A stretch of 64,000 bases of DNA, from NCBI RefSeq assembly GCF_021497965.1, contig NZ_CP046525.1, positions 620,001 through 684,000 of the forward strand, in the 5' to 3' direction. Source of the DNA: Streptococcus infantis (GTDB taxonomy: Bacteria > Bacillota > Bacilli > Lactobacillales > Streptococcaceae). Positions within the stretch are counted from its first letter, which is position 1; the number at the start of each line of letters is the position of its first letter. Under the pieces are notes generated by a model. It made no database searches. It was not told the origin of the DNA and saw only the letters and a program-made list of their open reading frames with translations. A program made the position numbers and the translations under genes. Below are positions 37,483 to 48,030 of this stretch, piece after piece.

Positions 37483-38613
37483 ATGCAGAAGAAACCGACA
37501 TCAGCTTATGTGCACATTCCATTTTGTACACAAATCTGTTATTATTGTGACTTTTCAAAAGTTTTTATCAAGAATCAACCGGTGGATAGCTATCTAGAGC
37601 ATCTACTGCAAGAATTTCATTCTTATGATATTCAAAAATTACGTACACTCTATATTGGAGGTGGAACACCGACAGCCTTGTCTGCGCCACAGTTAGAGTT
37701 GCTTCTGGATGGATTGACTAAAAACTTAGATTTATCAGTCTTAGAAGAATTGACCATTGAGGCCAATCCCGGTGATTTGGATGCTGATAAGATTGCTGTT
37801 TTGAAAAATTCTGCAGTCAATCGTGTTTCACTAGGTGTTCAGACCTTTGATGACAAAATGTTGAAAAAAATAGGGCGTAGTCATTTGGAGAAGGATATTT
37901 ATGAAAATATTGACCGCCTCAAATTGGCTGGTTTTGATAATATCTCTATTGATTTAATCTACGCACTTCCTGGTCAGACTATGGACCAGGTTAAGGAGAA
38001 TGTTGCCAAGGCTATCGCTCTGGATATTCCTCATATGAGCCTTTATAGTTTGATTTTGGAAAACCATACGGTCTTTATGAATCGTATGAGACGAGGGAAA
38101 TTACCTCTTCCTAAGGAAGAATTAGAAGCTGAGATGTTTGAGTATATCATTTCAAAGCTAGAAAAAGCTGGCTTCGAGCATTATGAGATTTCTAATTTTT
38201 CTAAACCAGGATTTGAAAGTCGTCACAATCTTATGTACTGGGATAATGCCGAGTATTATGGTATTGGTGCAGGTGCATCTGGCTATGTAGATGGTGTTCG
38301 CTATAAAAATCATGGGCCTATTCGCCATTATTTAAAGGCAGTAGAAGATGGGAATGCTCGTATTAACGAAGAACATCTGACTCAAAGGGAGCAAATGGAA
38401 GAAGAGATGTTCCTTGGACTTCGCAAGAAGTCTGGAGTTTCCATGGAGAGATTTGAAGAAAAATTTGGACAGTCTTTCCAAGAACTTTATGGAGATATCA
38501 TCAAAGACTTGATTCAACAAGGTCTTATGCAGGTTGATGGCGATCATGTTCGTATGACTAAGAGAGGTCTCTTCTTAGGTGATACAGTAGCAGAACGATT
38601 TATATTGGAGTAA
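37483..38613 (+). CDS. hemW: Radical-SAM protein HemW
   Basis: A 376-residue radical SAM protein of the HemW (formerly HemN-like) family, thought to deliver heme to target proteins rather than oxidise coproporphyrinogen. The cluster motif CTQICYYC (CxxxCxxC) is at residues ~15-22, followed by LYIGGGTPTAL and the HemW C-terminal domain (GLRKKSGVS). An extended -10 lies just upstream, and no ribosome site is seen, so the mRNA is probably leaderless. The N-terminus MQKKPTSAYVHIPFC fits the family, supporting this ATG. Confidence 0.92.
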   Translation: MQKKPTSAYVHIPFCTQICYYCDFSKVFIKNQPVDSYLEHLLQEFHSYDIQKLRTLYIGGGTPTALSAPQLELLLDGLTKNLDLSVLEELTIEANPGDLDADKIAVLKNSAVNRVSLGVQTFDDKMLKKIGRSHLEKDIYENIDRLKLAGFDNISIDLIYALPGQTMDQVKENVAKAIALDIPHMSLYSLILENHTVFMNRMRRGKLPLPKEELEAEMFEYIISKLEKAGFEHYEISNFSKPGFESRHNLMYWDNAEYYGIGAGASGYVDGVRYKNHGPIRHYLKAVEDGNARINEEHLTQREQMEEEMFLGLRKKSGVSMERFEEKFGQSFQELYGDIIKDLIQQGLMQVDGDHVRMTKRGLFLGDTVAERFILE

Positions 38614-38617
38614 AATT

Positions 38618-39355
38618 ATGGGCTTAACTTATCAAATGAAGATGAAAATTCCTTTTGATATGGCTGACATGAATGGTCATATCAAACTACCAGACGTTAT
38701 CTTGTTGTCCTTACAGGTATCAGGGATGCAGTCAATTGAACTTGGAGTGAGTGACAAGGATGTTTTAGAACAGTATAATCTAGTCTGGATTATCACAGAT
38801 TATGATATCGATGTGATACGCTTACCTCAATTTGCTGAGGAAATTACCATCGAAACAGAGGCCTTGAGCTACAATCGTCTATTTTGCTACCGCCGATTTA
38901 CTATTTATGATGAAGATGGTCAAGAAATCATTCGCATGGTAGCTACATTTGTCCTTATGGATCGTGATAGTCGGAAGGTTCATCCTGTAGAACCTGAAAT
39001 AGTCGCACCTTATCAATCTGAGTTTTCTAAGAAACTGATCCGTGGACCAAAATACGCTGAGTTGGAAGAAGCGATTAGCAAGGACTATCATGTCCGTTTT
39101 TACGACTTAGATATGAATGGCCATGTCAATAATAGCAAATACCTAGACTGGGTTTTTGAAGTTATGGGGGCAGATTTTCTAACCAATCATATTCCTAAAA
39201 AAATCAACCTCAAATATGTCAAGGAAGTTCGACCAGGTGGTATGATTACTTCTAGTTACGAATTGAATGGACTGGAAAGCAATCACCAAGTTACAAGTGA
39301 TGGCGACATCAATGCTCAGGCAAAGATAACTTGGCAAGAAATTAACAAAGATTAG
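38618..39355 (+). CDS. Acyl-ACP thioesterase
   Basis: A 245-residue cytoplasmic enzyme of the FatA/FatB-type acyl-ACP thioesterase family, which releases fatty acids from acyl carrier protein. Two hot-dog folds are evident: the N-terminal half opens with [15 protein letters not shown] and the C-terminal half has [17 protein letters not shown], the region holding the catalytic Asn/His. It follows hemW by four bases and is in the same transcript. Confidence 0.88.
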   Translation: MGLTYQMKMKIPFDMADMNGHIKLPDVILLSLQVSGMQSIELGVSDKDVLEQYNLVWIITDYDIDVIRLPQFAEEITIETEALSYNRLFCYRRFTIYDEDGQEIIRMVATFVLMDRDSRKVHPVEPEIVAPYQSEFSKKLIRGPKYAELEEAISKDYHVRFYDLDMNGHVNNSKYLDWVFEVMGADFLTNHIPKKINLKYVKEVRPGGMITSSYELNGLESNHQVTSDGDINAQAKITWQEINKD

Positions 39356-39365
39356 AAAGAAATAT

Positions 39366-40139
39366 ATGACTTATAAAGGCTATTTGATAGATTTAGACGG
39401 AACAATCTATAAGGGAAAAGATAGAATCCCAGCTGGTGAAGCATTTGTTCACGAGTTGCAAAAAAGAGAGATTCCGTATCTCTTTGTGACAAATAATACC
39501 ACTCGTACACCAGAAAGTGTTCAGGAGATGTTAGCCAATCACTTTAACATCGACACACCTGTATCGACAATTTATACTGCAACCTTAGCGACTATTGATT
39601 ACATGAATGATTTGGGGCTTGAAAAGACAGTCTATGTGATTGGAGAAGCGGGGCTCAAGGAAGCAATCAAAGCAGCAGGCTACGTTGAAGATAAAGAAAA
39701 CCCTGCCTATGTGGTTGTTGGTTTGGACTGGCAAGTTGACTATGAAAAATTTGCTACGGCAACCCTAGCTATTCATAAAGGTGCTCATTTTATCGGCACC
39801 AACCCAGATTTGAACATCCCAACGGAACGAGGCCTTTTACCTGGTGCTGGTTCACTGGTTACTCTGCTCGAAGCAGCAACTCGCATAAAACCAGTTTATA
39901 TTGGAAAACCTAATGCGATTATTATGGACAAAGCTGTTGAACACCTAGGACTTGAGCGCCAAGAAATTGTCATGGTGGGCGATAATTACCTGACTGATAT
40001 TCGTGCTGGTATTGATAATGAAATCCCTAGCCTTTTGGTGACGACAGGATTTACAAAACCTGAAGAAGTAGCAGACCTGCCAATCGCTCCAACCCATGTT
40101 CTCTCAAGTCTAGCGGAGTGGAATTTCGATGAAAACTAA
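39366..40139 (+). CDS. HAD-superfamily (NagD-like) phosphatase
   Basis: A 257-residue class IIA HAD phosphatase. Motif I is [10 protein letters not shown] (nucleophile Asp), motif II is FVTNNTTRT, the Lys is in IGKPNAI, and motif III is [13 protein letters not shown]. The cap domain between motifs II and III is of the C2 type. Likely substrates are small sugar or nucleotide monophosphates; the substrate is not defined. It overlaps the following membrane gene by 11 bases. Confidence 0.9.
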   Translation: MTYKGYLIDLDGTIYKGKDRIPAGEAFVHELQKREIPYLFVTNNTTRTPESVQEMLANHFNIDTPVSTIYTATLATIDYMNDLGLEKTVYVIGEAGLKEAIKAAGYVEDKENPAYVVVGLDWQVDYEKFATATLAIHKGAHFIGTNPDLNIPTERGLLPGAGSLVTLLEAATRIKPVYIGKPNAIIMDKAVEHLGLERQEIVMVGDNYLTDIRAGIDNEIPSLLVTTGFTKPEEVADLPIAPTHVLSSLAEWNFDEN

Positions 40140-40752
40140 ACTAACTTTTGGAGGAAGTCTTTTCTTTCTCCTCTCGCTTGCTATTTTATTGACCATTTAT
40201 CTAGCTTGGTTTCTTTATCCTCTGGAAATTTCTTGGTTACACCTAACAAGTCGTGTTCCTTTCCAACCTCAGACAATCCAGCATAACTTTAATGTTTTGA
40301 TGGATTATTTGACAAATCCATTGAATCAAGCATTGAAAATGCCAGATTTTCCTTCGTCTGCTTCTGGCATCCATCATTTTGCGGTTGTGAAGGGGCTCTT
40401 TCACCTAACGCAAGGAGTAGCGATGGTTACCCTACCGATTTTCTATCTTTTTTGGAAGCAGGTCATTCAGAAAGGTTTTCTGTCTCTATTTCGCAGAGGC
40501 CTCTTGATTATGCTGTCTCTACCTTTGATTCTTGGTTTTGTTGGTGTTTTCATTGGATTTGAACAATTCTTTACTTTGTTTCATCAAATCCTTTTTGTGG
40601 GAGATGATACTTGGCTTTTTGATCCTGCAAAAGATCCAGTCATTCTCATCCTACCAGAGGACTTTTTCCTTCATACCTTTCTTTTATTTTTCTGCTTGTA
40701 TGAATTGATTTTTGGATTTATGTACCTTAAAAGTCGAAAAACAGGCAATTAA
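40129..40752 (+). CDS. TIGR01906-family integral membrane protein
   Basis: A 207-residue protein with four predicted membrane helices (near residues 10-30, 95-112, 125-148 and 183-200) and a large extracytoplasmic loop after the first. It belongs to a lactobacillales family of unknown function, usually placed after the HAD gene as here. The start overlaps the end of the HAD gene by 11 bases. Confidence 0.8.
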   Translation: MKTKLTFGGSLFFLLSLAILLTIYLAWFLYPLEISWLHLTSRVPFQPQTIQHNFNVLMDYLTNPLNQALKMPDFPSSASGIHHFAVVKGLFHLTQGVAMVTLPIFYLFWKQVIQKGFLSLFRRGLLIMLSLPLILGFVGVFIGFEQFFTLFHQILFVGDDTWLFDPAKDPVILILPEDFFLHTFLLFFCLYELIFGFMYLKSRKTGN

Positions 40753-40790
40753 AAGAATAAATGCATAAAATTATTTGAACAAATTGTGGG

Positions 40791-40824
40791 AAAACCTATT
40801 TTTCTTGAAAAAATAGGTTTTTTT
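40791..40824 (+). terminator. Terminator of the hemW operon
   Basis: AAAACCTATTTTT / AAAAAATAGGTTTT with a short loop and a T-run. Confidence 0.85.
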
Positions 40825-40858
40825 ACGGAAATAACTAGTCAAGCGCTTTATTTTTTTG

Positions 40859-40864
40859 TATAAT
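40859..40864 (+). promoter_or_regulatory. spxA promoter (-10)
   Basis: Perfect TATAAT, 33 bases before the ATG. A -35 is not clear. Confidence 0.5.
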
Positions 40865-40897
40865 AGAGTGAGAAAAGTATGCAAAGAAGAGAATAGC

Positions 40898-41299
40898 ATG
40901 ATTACACTATTTTTATCACCGAGTTGTACATCATGTCGTAAGGCAAAGGCCTGGCTTAATAATCATAAGGTGCCTTTCCAAGAGCACAATATTATGACCA
41001 GTCCTTTATCAAGAAAAGAATTGCAACAAATTCTTTCCTTGACCGAAAACGGTACCGATGACATTATTTCAACTCGTTCAAAAATTTTCCAAAAGTTAAA
41101 TATCGATGTGGAAAGTATCTCGGTGACTGAGTTGCTTAGTTTAATTGAGCAGTACCCTAGTCTTTTGCGTCGTCCTATTATCATTGATGATAAACGTATG
41201 CAGATTGGCTTTAATGAAGATGAAATTCGTGCTTTTCTTCCTCGTAGTTATCGTAAGCAAGAATTGAAAGAAGCTACATTGAGAGCTGGTATTAATTAG
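40898..41299 (+). CDS. spxA: Spx-family transcriptional regulator (SpxA1-like)
   Basis: A 133-residue ArsC-fold regulator that binds the alpha C-terminal domain of RNA polymerase and redirects transcription in thiol or oxidative stress. The redox motif CTSC is at residues 10-13. [20 protein letters not shown] and [28 protein letters not shown] match the SpxA1 rather than the SpxA2 paralogue of streptococci. The ATG with AAGAGA upstream is chosen over a TTG 42 bases earlier that overlaps the promoter. Confidence 0.92.
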   Translation: MITLFLSPSCTSCRKAKAWLNNHKVPFQEHNIMTSPLSRKELQQILSLTENGTDDIISTRSKIFQKLNIDVESISVTELLSLIEQYPSLLRRPIIIDDKRMQIGFNEDEIRAFLPRSYRKQELKEATLRAGIN

Positions 41300-41578
41300 A
41301 TGAATAAACAGTATAGTTACCCACTAGATTTGTCGTGGAGCACTGAAGAACTTGCTTCAGTGCTTTCTTTTTTTAATGATGTTGAAGCCGCCTATGAAAC
41401 TAAGGTAGAAGCAAAGAAAATATTAGATTCCTATAAATTGTTCAAGTCTGTCGTGCCGAGTAAGAGTGAAGAAAAACGTTTGGGACGTGAATTTGAAGCA
41501 GTTAGTGGATATTCTTTCTACCGTGCAGTCCAATTGGCAAAAGAAAAAGGAGAAGGGAAGATTTCACTTGGAAAATAA
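41300..41578 (+). CDS. UPF0223-family protein
   Basis: A 92-residue cytoplasmic helical protein of the UPF0223 (YktA) family, function unknown. The start [18 protein letters not shown] and the [17 protein letters not shown] segment are characteristic. It begins immediately after the spxA stop and overlaps the next gene by 11 bases, so it belongs to the spxA operon. Confidence 0.85.
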   Translation: MNKQYSYPLDLSWSTEELASVLSFFNDVEAAYETKVEAKKILDSYKLFKSVVPSKSEEKRLGREFEAVSGYSFYRAVQLAKEKGEGKISLGK

Positions 41579-42335
41579 ATTTACATTTGCCAAAGAAATT
41601 GTCAGGGAAGCTGGGGATTACATTCTCCAGCATATGAAAGAAGATCTCCATGTTGAGAGAAAGTCTTCCCCTACAGATTTGGTAACTAAGTTAGATAAAG
41701 AAGTTCAAGACTTACTCATTGAGAAAATTCGTTCTCGCTATCCAGATGATTTGTTTTGTGCAGAAGAAGGATGTATGCGTGCAGCAGTAGGACAAGGTTG
41801 TGTATGGATTATTGATCCTATTGATGGAACCAACAACTTCGTAGCACAAGGTGAAGATTTTGCCGTTATGCTAGCCTATTTTGAGGATGGTGTTGGGAAA
41901 TTTGGGATTATCTATGATGTCATGAAAGGCGATTGCTATCATGGTGGAGGAGATTTTCCGCCCTGTCGTAATGATGAACCTTTACCAGCATTTAAAAAGA
42001 AACCTTTGAGAGAATTTTTGGTAGCTGGGAATTCTGGTATGCTAGAAAGCAACGAATGGGGCTTGGCAGAATTGGGAAATGCTGCACTTGGCACACGAGT
42101 TTATGGCAGTGCTGCCATTAGTTTTGCAAAGGTGCTATCAGGTCGACTACTAACGTATATCACTTATCTTCAACCCTGGGATTATGCAGCAGCGAGTATC
42201 CTAGGTGAAAGTTTAGGTTATAAGGTTCTTACGATTGCTGGTGAGGAAGTTGATTTCCAAACACGGCAGGCTGTTATGATGGTACCAGTCGAGATGCAAG
42301 ATGAAATTCAATCCTATATCTACGAAAGGAAATAA
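41568..42335 (+). CDS. Inositol-monophosphatase-family phosphatase
   Basis: A 255-residue Mg-dependent phosphatase. Metal ligands are visible in [17 protein letters not shown] and PWDYAAA, the three signatures of the family. The start is inferred as the TTG read (M)[11 protein letters not shown], because AAGGAGAAGG lies upstream and the UPF0223 gene overlaps. Longer in-frame versions would overlap UPF0223 by over 100 bases. Substrates in bacteria may be inositol phosphate, fructose-1,6-bisphosphate or 3'-phosphoadenosine phosphate; this is not resolved. Confidence 0.88.
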   Translation: MENKFTFAKEIVREAGDYILQHMKEDLHVERKSSPTDLVTKLDKEVQDLLIEKIRSRYPDDLFCAEEGCMRAAVGQGCVWIIDPIDGTNNFVAQGEDFAVMLAYFEDGVGKFGIIYDVMKGDCYHGGGDFPPCRNDEPLPAFKKKPLREFLVAGNSGMLESNEWGLAELGNAALGTRVYGSAAISFAKVLSGRLLTYITYLQPWDYAAASILGESLGYKVLTIAGEEVDFQTRQAVMMVPVEMQDEIQSYIYERK

Positions 42336-42341
42336 ACTTAC

Positions 42342-43655
42342 ATGCAATTTCCAGAAGGATTTGTAAAAAAATATGAAACAATATTGGGAGATGAGGCAAG
42401 AGCTTTTCTTGCCTCTTTTGATGATGAAGCCGTTTCTGCTTTTCGTGTCAATCCCTTAAAAGAAAGTCAAGTTTCTTTTTCAGACGCTATTCCAAATACA
42501 CCTTGGGGCTACTATGGTAAGGTTTCTGGAAAGTCTCCAGAGCATGTAACTGGTCTGGTCTATTCCCAAGAACCAGCTGCACAAATGGTGGCGCAAGTAG
42601 CTCATCCAACTCCTGGCATGAAGGTTTTGGATTTGGCAGCAGCACCAGGTGGAAAATCGACACAATTGGCAGCCTATCTAGAAGGTGAGGGGCTTCTCGT
42701 TTCCAATGAAATTTCAAGTAAGCGAGCAAAAATACTGGTTGAAAATATGGAACGTTTTGGTGCGACTAATGTCGTTGTGACCAATGAATCAGCAGACCGT
42801 TTAGCCAAGATTTTTAAAGGCTATTTTGACCTAATCGTTTTAGATGCACCTTGCTCAGGAGAAGGGATGTTTCGTAAACAACCTGACGCTATGGATTATT
42901 GGAGTGTCGATTATCCTAGTCAGTGCGCTAGTTTACAACGTGAGATTTTAGCAGATGCAGTTACTATGTTGGCTGATGGTGGTCGACTAATCTATTCAAC
43001 CTGTACCTGGGCGCCAGAAGAAAATGAAGAAATCATTAGCTGGCTCATGGATAATTATGATTTTGAACTCATTCCAGTAGAACATATAAATGGTATGTCA
43101 CAAGGAATCAACCAAGCTGAGACTGCTAGAATGTACCCTCATCACTTTAAGGGAGAAGGTCAGTTCGTGGCCCATCTTCAGTTTAAAGGTCAAAACAAGG
43201 CTGGGAAGTTCAAACCTTCTAAATCAAACCTTTCTCGTGAACAACTTTCCTTGTGGCAGGATTTTGAGAAGAAACATTTAAAAGAAAAATTGACTGGAGT
43301 CTTACAAGTTTTTGGAGACCAACTGTATTTGTTACCAGAAGTTCTACCGGATTTAGGAAAACTTAGAATTGCTCGGAATGGACTACATCTTGGAACTTTT
43401 AAGAAAAAACGTTTTGAACCAAGCTTTGCTCTTGGCCTGGCTTTAAAACCAAGCCAAGTCAAACAATCAATTGAAATCCATCAAGAAGACTTCGTTAAAT
43501 ACGTGGCCGGTGAGACAGTTCAATTGTCTGAAACTCTACCAAATGGTTGGTACCAAGTTTTGGTTGGTGGGAATGGTCTGGGATTTGCTAAAGTAACCGG
43601 AAATACTCTAAAGAATTATTTCCCCAAGGGCTTGAGGTTTAAGGTAAAAAACTAG
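42342..43655 (+). CDS. rsmF: 16S rRNA m5C methyltransferase (RsmF/NSUN family)
   Basis: A 437-residue SAM-dependent RNA cytosine-C5 methyltransferase. The SAM site VLDLAAAPGGKSTQLA, the motif IV Cys in DAPCSGEGMF and the catalytic Cys in YSTCTWAPEENE are all present. The C-terminal ~150 residues match the RsmF-specific domains, including a final PUA-like part. It is the last gene of the spxA operon. The exact cytosine modified cannot be told from sequence. Confidence 0.88.
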   Translation: MQFPEGFVKKYETILGDEARAFLASFDDEAVSAFRVNPLKESQVSFSDAIPNTPWGYYGKVSGKSPEHVTGLVYSQEPAAQMVAQVAHPTPGMKVLDLAAAPGGKSTQLAAYLEGEGLLVSNEISSKRAKILVENMERFGATNVVVTNESADRLAKIFKGYFDLIVLDAPCSGEGMFRKQPDAMDYWSVDYPSQCASLQREILADAVTMLADGGRLIYSTCTWAPEENEEIISWLMDNYDFELIPVEHINGMSQGINQAETARMYPHHFKGEGQFVAHLQFKGQNKAGKFKPSKSNLSREQLSLWQDFEKKHLKEKLTGVLQVFGDQLYLLPEVLPDLGKLRIARNGLHLGTFKKKRFEPSFALGLALKPSQVKQSIEIHQEDFVKYVAGETVQLSETLPNGWYQVLVGGNGLGFAKVTGNTLKNYFPKGLRFKVKN

Positions 43656-43672
43656 TCAAAATCAGTATTCTA

Positions 43673-43681
43673 TGTTATAGT
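43673..43681 (+). promoter_or_regulatory. pst operon promoter (-10)
   Basis: TGT-TATAGT extended -10; a TAGTCA at 17-base spacing upstream (43653-43658) is a weak -35. I did not identify a certain Pho box. Confidence 0.5.
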
Positions 43682-43765
43682 GGAAGTATGGATTTTTCGT
43701 GAAAAATATTAGAAAATAAGGGCGAAAATCCGGGTTATTCATCATTATTTTCAAGGAGACAAATA

Positions 43766-44644
43766 GTGAAAAAATTTAAAAAACTCACCATCTCTCTTGC
43801 AACTCTTTTACTTGCTGGTTCGCTAGCAGGGTGTGCAAGTTGGATTGACCGTGGAGAGTCTATGACGGCTGTCGGTTCAACTGCCCTTCAACCTTTAGTC
43901 GAGGCAGCTGCTGATGAATTTGCGTCAACTAACATCGGTAAAACAGTCAATGTTCAAGGTGGTGGATCTGGTACAGGACTGTCTCAGGTTCAATCAGGAG
44001 CAGTAGATGTTGGAAACTCTGATGTATTTGCTGAGGAAAAAGACGGTATTGATGCCTCTGCCTTGGTAGACCATAAGGTAGCCGTTGCTGGAATTGCTGT
44101 TATTATTAATAAAGAGGTGGATGTCGATAATCTAACGACAGACCAGCTCCGTCAAATCTTTACAGGAAAAATTACCAACTGGAAAGAAGTTGGTGGGAAA
44201 GATTTGGCTATTTCTATTATCAACCGTGCTGCGAGTTCAGGTTCTCGTGCGACCTTTGATAGTGTGATTATGAATGGTCAATCAGCGATTCAGAGTCAGG
44301 AGCAAGATTCAAATGGTATGGTTAAATCAATCGTTTCCCAAACCCCTGGGGCTATTTCCTACCTAGCATTTGCATATGTTGATGATTCAGTTGGGACCAT
44401 CAAACTTAATGGCTATGAACCAAATTCAGAGAATGTAACTACTAATAATTGGCCTTTGTGGTCTTATGAACACATGTATACACTTGGTGAACCAAATGAA
44501 TTGGTTGCCGAATTCTTAAACTTTGTCCTTTCAGACGAAGTTCAGAACGGAATCGTTAAAGGAATGGGCTATATTTCTGTTAAAGAAATGAAAGTCGAAA
44601 AAGATGCTGCAGGTACTGTGACAGCGATAGAAGGGAGTCAATAA
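43766..44644 (+). CDS. pstS: Phosphate-binding lipoprotein PstS
   Basis: A 292-residue lipoprotein with lipobox LAGC (lipidated Cys23) that captures phosphate for the Pst importer. Phosphate-binding segments are [23 protein letters not shown] and [14 protein letters not shown]. It starts with GTG, with AAGGAGA at good spacing. It heads pstS-pstC-pstA-pstB-pstB-phoU, and its stop shares a base with the pstC start. Confidence 0.95.
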   Translation: MKKFKKLTISLATLLLAGSLAGCASWIDRGESMTAVGSTALQPLVEAAADEFASTNIGKTVNVQGGGSGTGLSQVQSGAVDVGNSDVFAEEKDGIDASALVDHKVAVAGIAVIINKEVDVDNLTTDQLRQIFTGKITNWKEVGGKDLAISIINRAASSGSRATFDSVIMNGQSAIQSQEQDSNGMVKSIVSQTPGAISYLAFAYVDDSVGTIKLNGYEPNSENVTTNNWPLWSYEHMYTLGEPNELVAEFLNFVLSDEVQNGIVKGMGYISVKEMKVEKDAAGTVTAIEGSQ

Positions 44645-45561
44645 TGAATCAAGAAGAATTATCAAAAAAATTGCTCTCTCCGTCAAAGAACTCTCGTCTT
44701 GAGAAATTAGGGAAAAGTCTGACTTTTGCCTGCCTCTCTTTGATTGTTATTATTGTGGCTATGATTTTAATCTTTGTAGCCCAAAAAGGTTTGTCAACCT
44801 TCTTTGTCAATGGTGTGAATATCTTTGATTTTCTCTTTGGTGCAACTTGGAACCCTTCAGGTAAACAGTTTGGCGCCCTTCCAATGATTTTAGGTTCCTT
44901 TATCGTTACCATTCTATCAGCTCTGATTGCAACACCATTTGCCATTGGGGCAGCTGTCTTTATGACAGAAGTATCGCCAAAAGGAGCTAAGATTTTGCAA
45001 CCTGCTATCGAACTTCTAGTTGGGATTCCTTCAGTAGTTTATGGATTTATCGGTTTGCAGGTCGTTGTACCATTTGTACGTAGTGTCTTTGGTGGAACAG
45101 GTTTTGGGATTTTGTCAGGGATTTTCGTTCTCTTTGTCATGATTTTGCCGACTGTAACCTTTATGACAACTGATAGCTTACGTGCAGTTCCTCGTCACTA
45201 CCGTGAAGCTAGTTTAGCAATGGGAGCAACTCGTTGGCAGACCATTTGGCGTGTAACCTTGAAGGCTGCTCGTTCAGGTATTTTTACAGCTGTAGTCTTT
45301 GGTATGGCGCGTGCTTTCGGTGAAGCCCTTGCGATTCAGATGGTTGTTGGTAACTCAGCAGTTATCCCAACGTCATTGACAACACCAGCAGCGACTCTGA
45401 CATCTGTTTTGACCATGGGAATCGGAAATACCGTTATGGGAACTGTTGATAATAATGTTCTTTGGTCACTTGCCTTAGTATTGCTCTTGATGAGCTTGGC
45501 CTTCAACAGTGTGATTAAATTGATTACGAAAGAAAGAGGAAAGAAAAACTATGCACGCTAA
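44644..45561 (+). CDS. pstC: Phosphate ABC transporter permease PstC
   Basis: A 305-residue membrane permease with six helices and the EAA-type ATPase contact loop YREASLAMGATRWQTIWRV. It forms the translocation channel with PstA. It overlaps pstS by one base and pstA by 11 bases. Confidence 0.95.
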   Translation: MNQEELSKKLLSPSKNSRLEKLGKSLTFACLSLIVIIVAMILIFVAQKGLSTFFVNGVNIFDFLFGATWNPSGKQFGALPMILGSFIVTILSALIATPFAIGAAVFMTEVSPKGAKILQPAIELLVGIPSVVYGFIGLQVVVPFVRSVFGGTGFGILSGIFVLFVMILPTVTFMTTDSLRAVPRHYREASLAMGATRWQTIWRVTLKAARSGIFTAVVFGMARAFGEALAIQMVVGNSAVIPTSLTTPAATLTSVLTMGIGNTVMGTVDNNVLWSLALVLLLMSLAFNSVIKLITKERGKKNYAR

Positions 45562-46435
45562 GAAATTAGATAAACTTGCAACAGCTGTCCTCTATACCAT
45601 CGCAGGAGTCATTGTGACCATCCTAGCTTCCTTGATTCTCTATATCTTGGTTCGAGGCTTGCCTCATGTTTCATGGTCATTCTTGACTGGGAAATCATCT
45701 TCTTATCAAGCAGGTGGTGGTATTGGAATTCAACTTTATAATTCCTTCTTCCTTCTGGTCATCACCCTATTCATTTCTGTACCATTATCCATGGGGGCTG
45801 GAATTTACTTGGCTGAGTATGCCAAAAAAGGTCGTGTTACCAATTTCGTTCGTACCTGTATTGAGATTTTGTCTTCATTACCATCAGTCGTTGTAGGTCT
45901 CTTTGGTTATCTCATCTTTGTAGTTCAGTTTGAGTATGGATTTTCAATTATTTCAGGTGCCTTGGCTTTAACGGTCTTTAACCTTCCACAGATGACTCGT
46001 AATGTTGAAGACAGTTTGAAGCACGTTCACCATACGCAACGTGAAGCTGGTTTGGCTCTAGGACTTTCTCGTTGGGAAACAGTTCTTCATGTTGTCATTC
46101 CTGAAGCTTTACCTGGTATCGTTACTGGGGTTGTACTTGCATCAGGTCGTATCTTTGGTGAAGCTGCGGCTCTTATCTACACAGCAGGACAATCAGCACC
46201 AGCACTTGACTGGTCTAACTGGAACGTTCTAAGTGTATCTAGTCCAATCTCTATCTTCCGTCAAGCAGAAACCTTGGCTGTTCATATCTGGAAAGTCAAC
46301 AGTGAAGGAACTATTCCTGATGGAACTCTTGTTTCAGCAGGTTCTGCTGCGGTGCTCCTCATCTTTATCTTAATCTTTAACTTTGGAGCTCGTAAACTTG
46401 GAAGCTATCTACATAAGAAATTAACTGCTGCCTAA
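45551..46435 (+). CDS. pstA: Phosphate ABC transporter permease PstA
   Basis: A 294-residue permease, partner of PstC, with six hydrophobic segments and the ATPase contact loop QREAGLALGLSRWETVLHV. The C-terminus carries the family-typical segment on acquisition of Lys/Arg after the last helix. It overlaps pstC by 11 bases and is followed ten bases later by the first pstB. Confidence 0.95.
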   Translation: MHAKKLDKLATAVLYTIAGVIVTILASLILYILVRGLPHVSWSFLTGKSSSYQAGGGIGIQLYNSFFLLVITLFISVPLSMGAGIYLAEYAKKGRVTNFVRTCIEILSSLPSVVVGLFGYLIFVVQFEYGFSIISGALALTVFNLPQMTRNVEDSLKHVHHTQREAGLALGLSRWETVLHVVIPEALPGIVTGVVLASGRIFGEAAALIYTAGQSAPALDWSNWNVLSVSSPISIFRQAETLAVHIWKVNSEGTIPDGTLVSAGSAAVLLIFILIFNFGARKLGSYLHKKLTAA

Positions 46436-46445
46436 AGGAGAAGCC

Positions 46446-47249
46446 ATGTCAAAATATAATTGGGATGAAAAGCATATCATTACCTTTCCAGAAGAAAAAG
46501 TGGCCCTCTCTACTAAGGATTTACATGTTTACTACGGTAAAAACGAATCCATTAAGGGCGTCGATATGCAATTCGAAAAAAATAAAATCACAGCCTTGAT
46601 TGGTCCGTCTGGATCAGGGAAATCAACCTACCTTCGCAGTCTCAACCGTATGAATGATACCATTGATATTGCTAAGGTGACAGGACAAATTCTCTATCGA
46701 GGTATTGACGTTAACCGTCCTGAAATTAATGTTTATGAAATGCGTAAACATATCGGAATGGTGTTCCAACGTCCAAATCCATTTGCTAAATCAATCTACC
46801 GCAACATCACCTTTGCACATGAACGTGCAGGAGTTAAGGACAAGAAAGTTCTTGATGAAATTGTAGAAACCTCACTTCGCCAGGCTGCCCTTTGGGATCA
46901 GGTAAAAGATGACCTTCATAAGTCAGCCTTGATGCTTTCAGGTGGTCAGCAGCAACGTCTCTGCATTGCTCGTGCTATTTCTGTAAAACCAGATATTCTC
47001 TTGATGGATGAGCCGGCGTCAGCCTTGGATCCGATTGCGACAGCTCAGCTTGAGGAAACCATGTTGGAGTTGAAGAAGAACTTTACCATTATTATCGTAA
47101 CTCACAGTATGCAACAGGCTGCTCGTGCAAGTGATTATACAGGATTTTTCTACTTGGGTGATTTGATTGAGTATGATAAAACTTCAAATATTTTCCAAAA
47201 TGCTAAGCTACAGTCTACTAATGACTATGTAACTGGACACTTTGGTTAG
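46446..47249 (+). CDS. pstB: Phosphate ABC transporter ATPase PstB (first copy)
   Basis: A 267-residue ATPase with Walker [10 protein letters not shown], signature LSGGQQQRL and Walker B ILLMDEPASALDP. It energises phosphate import through PstC/PstA. It has an ~20-residue N-terminal extension compared with the second copy. Two adjacent, diverged pstB genes are the rule in many streptococci. Confidence 0.95.
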   Translation: MSKYNWDEKHIITFPEEKVALSTKDLHVYYGKNESIKGVDMQFEKNKITALIGPSGSGKSTYLRSLNRMNDTIDIAKVTGQILYRGIDVNRPEINVYEMRKHIGMVFQRPNPFAKSIYRNITFAHERAGVKDKKVLDEIVETSLRQAALWDQVKDDLHKSALMLSGGQQQRLCIARAISVKPDILLMDEPASALDPIATAQLEETMLELKKNFTIIIVTHSMQQAARASDYTGFFYLGDLIEYDKTSNIFQNAKLQSTNDYVTGHFG

Positions 47250-47261
47250 AAAGGGAACAGT

Positions 47262-48020
47262 ATGACAGAACCGATTTTGCAGGTTTCAGACCTGTCAGTC
47301 TATTACAATAAAAAGAAGGCCTTGAATAGTGTTTCCTTATCATTTCAACCCAAGGAAATTACAGCCCTTATCGGTCCGTCTGGATCTGGGAAGTCAACAC
47401 TTCTAAAGGCTATTAACCGAATGGGTGACCTTAATCCTGAAGTGACGACAACTGGATCAGTGGTCTATAATGGGCACAATATCTATAGTCCGCGTACCGA
47501 CACGGTTGAATTACGTAAGGAAATCGGAATGGTTTTCCAACAACCCAATCCATTCCCAATGTCTATCTATGAGAATGTCGTCTATGGTCTCCGTATCAAT
47601 GGGGAAAAAGACAAGCAAGTCTTGGACGAAGCTGTGGAGAAAGCTTTACAGCGTGCATCAATCTGGGATGAGGTCAAGGATCGCTTGCATGATTCAGCTA
47701 TTGGTCTATCAGGTGGACAACAACAACGTGTCTGTGTAGCCCGTGTATTGGCGACTAGTCCAAAGATTATCCTCTTGGATGAGCCAACCTCGGCCTTAGA
47801 CCCTATCTCGGCTGGAAAAATCGAAGAAACCCTATATAGTCTCAAGGACAAGTACACCATGCTATTGGTTACTCGTTCCATGCAGCAAGCATCTCGAATC
47901 TCTGATAAAACAGGCTTTTTCCTTAATGGAGATTTGATTGAATTTAACGATACCAAGGAAATGTTCCTCTATCCACAACATAAGGAAACAGAAGATTACA
48001 TTTCAGGTAAATTTGGATAA
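47262..48020 (+). CDS. pstB: Phosphate ABC transporter ATPase PstB (second copy)
   Basis: A 252-residue paralogue of the preceding gene, with [18 protein letters not shown] and [13 protein letters not shown]. The His of the switch region, usually THSM in PstB (present in the first copy), is replaced here by TRSM. That may reduce its ATPase activity and suggests the two copies form an asymmetric heterodimer. It lies 12 bases after the first copy and ten before phoU. Confidence 0.95.
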   Translation: MTEPILQVSDLSVYYNKKKALNSVSLSFQPKEITALIGPSGSGKSTLLKAINRMGDLNPEVTTTGSVVYNGHNIYSPRTDTVELRKEIGMVFQQPNPFPMSIYENVVYGLRINGEKDKQVLDEAVEKALQRASIWDEVKDRLHDSAIGLSGGQQQRVCVARVLATSPKIILLDEPTSALDPISAGKIEETLYSLKDKYTMLLVTRSMQQASRISDKTGFFLNGDLIEFNDTKEMFLYPQHKETEDYISGKFG

Positions 48021-48030
48021 GGAGAAAAAG

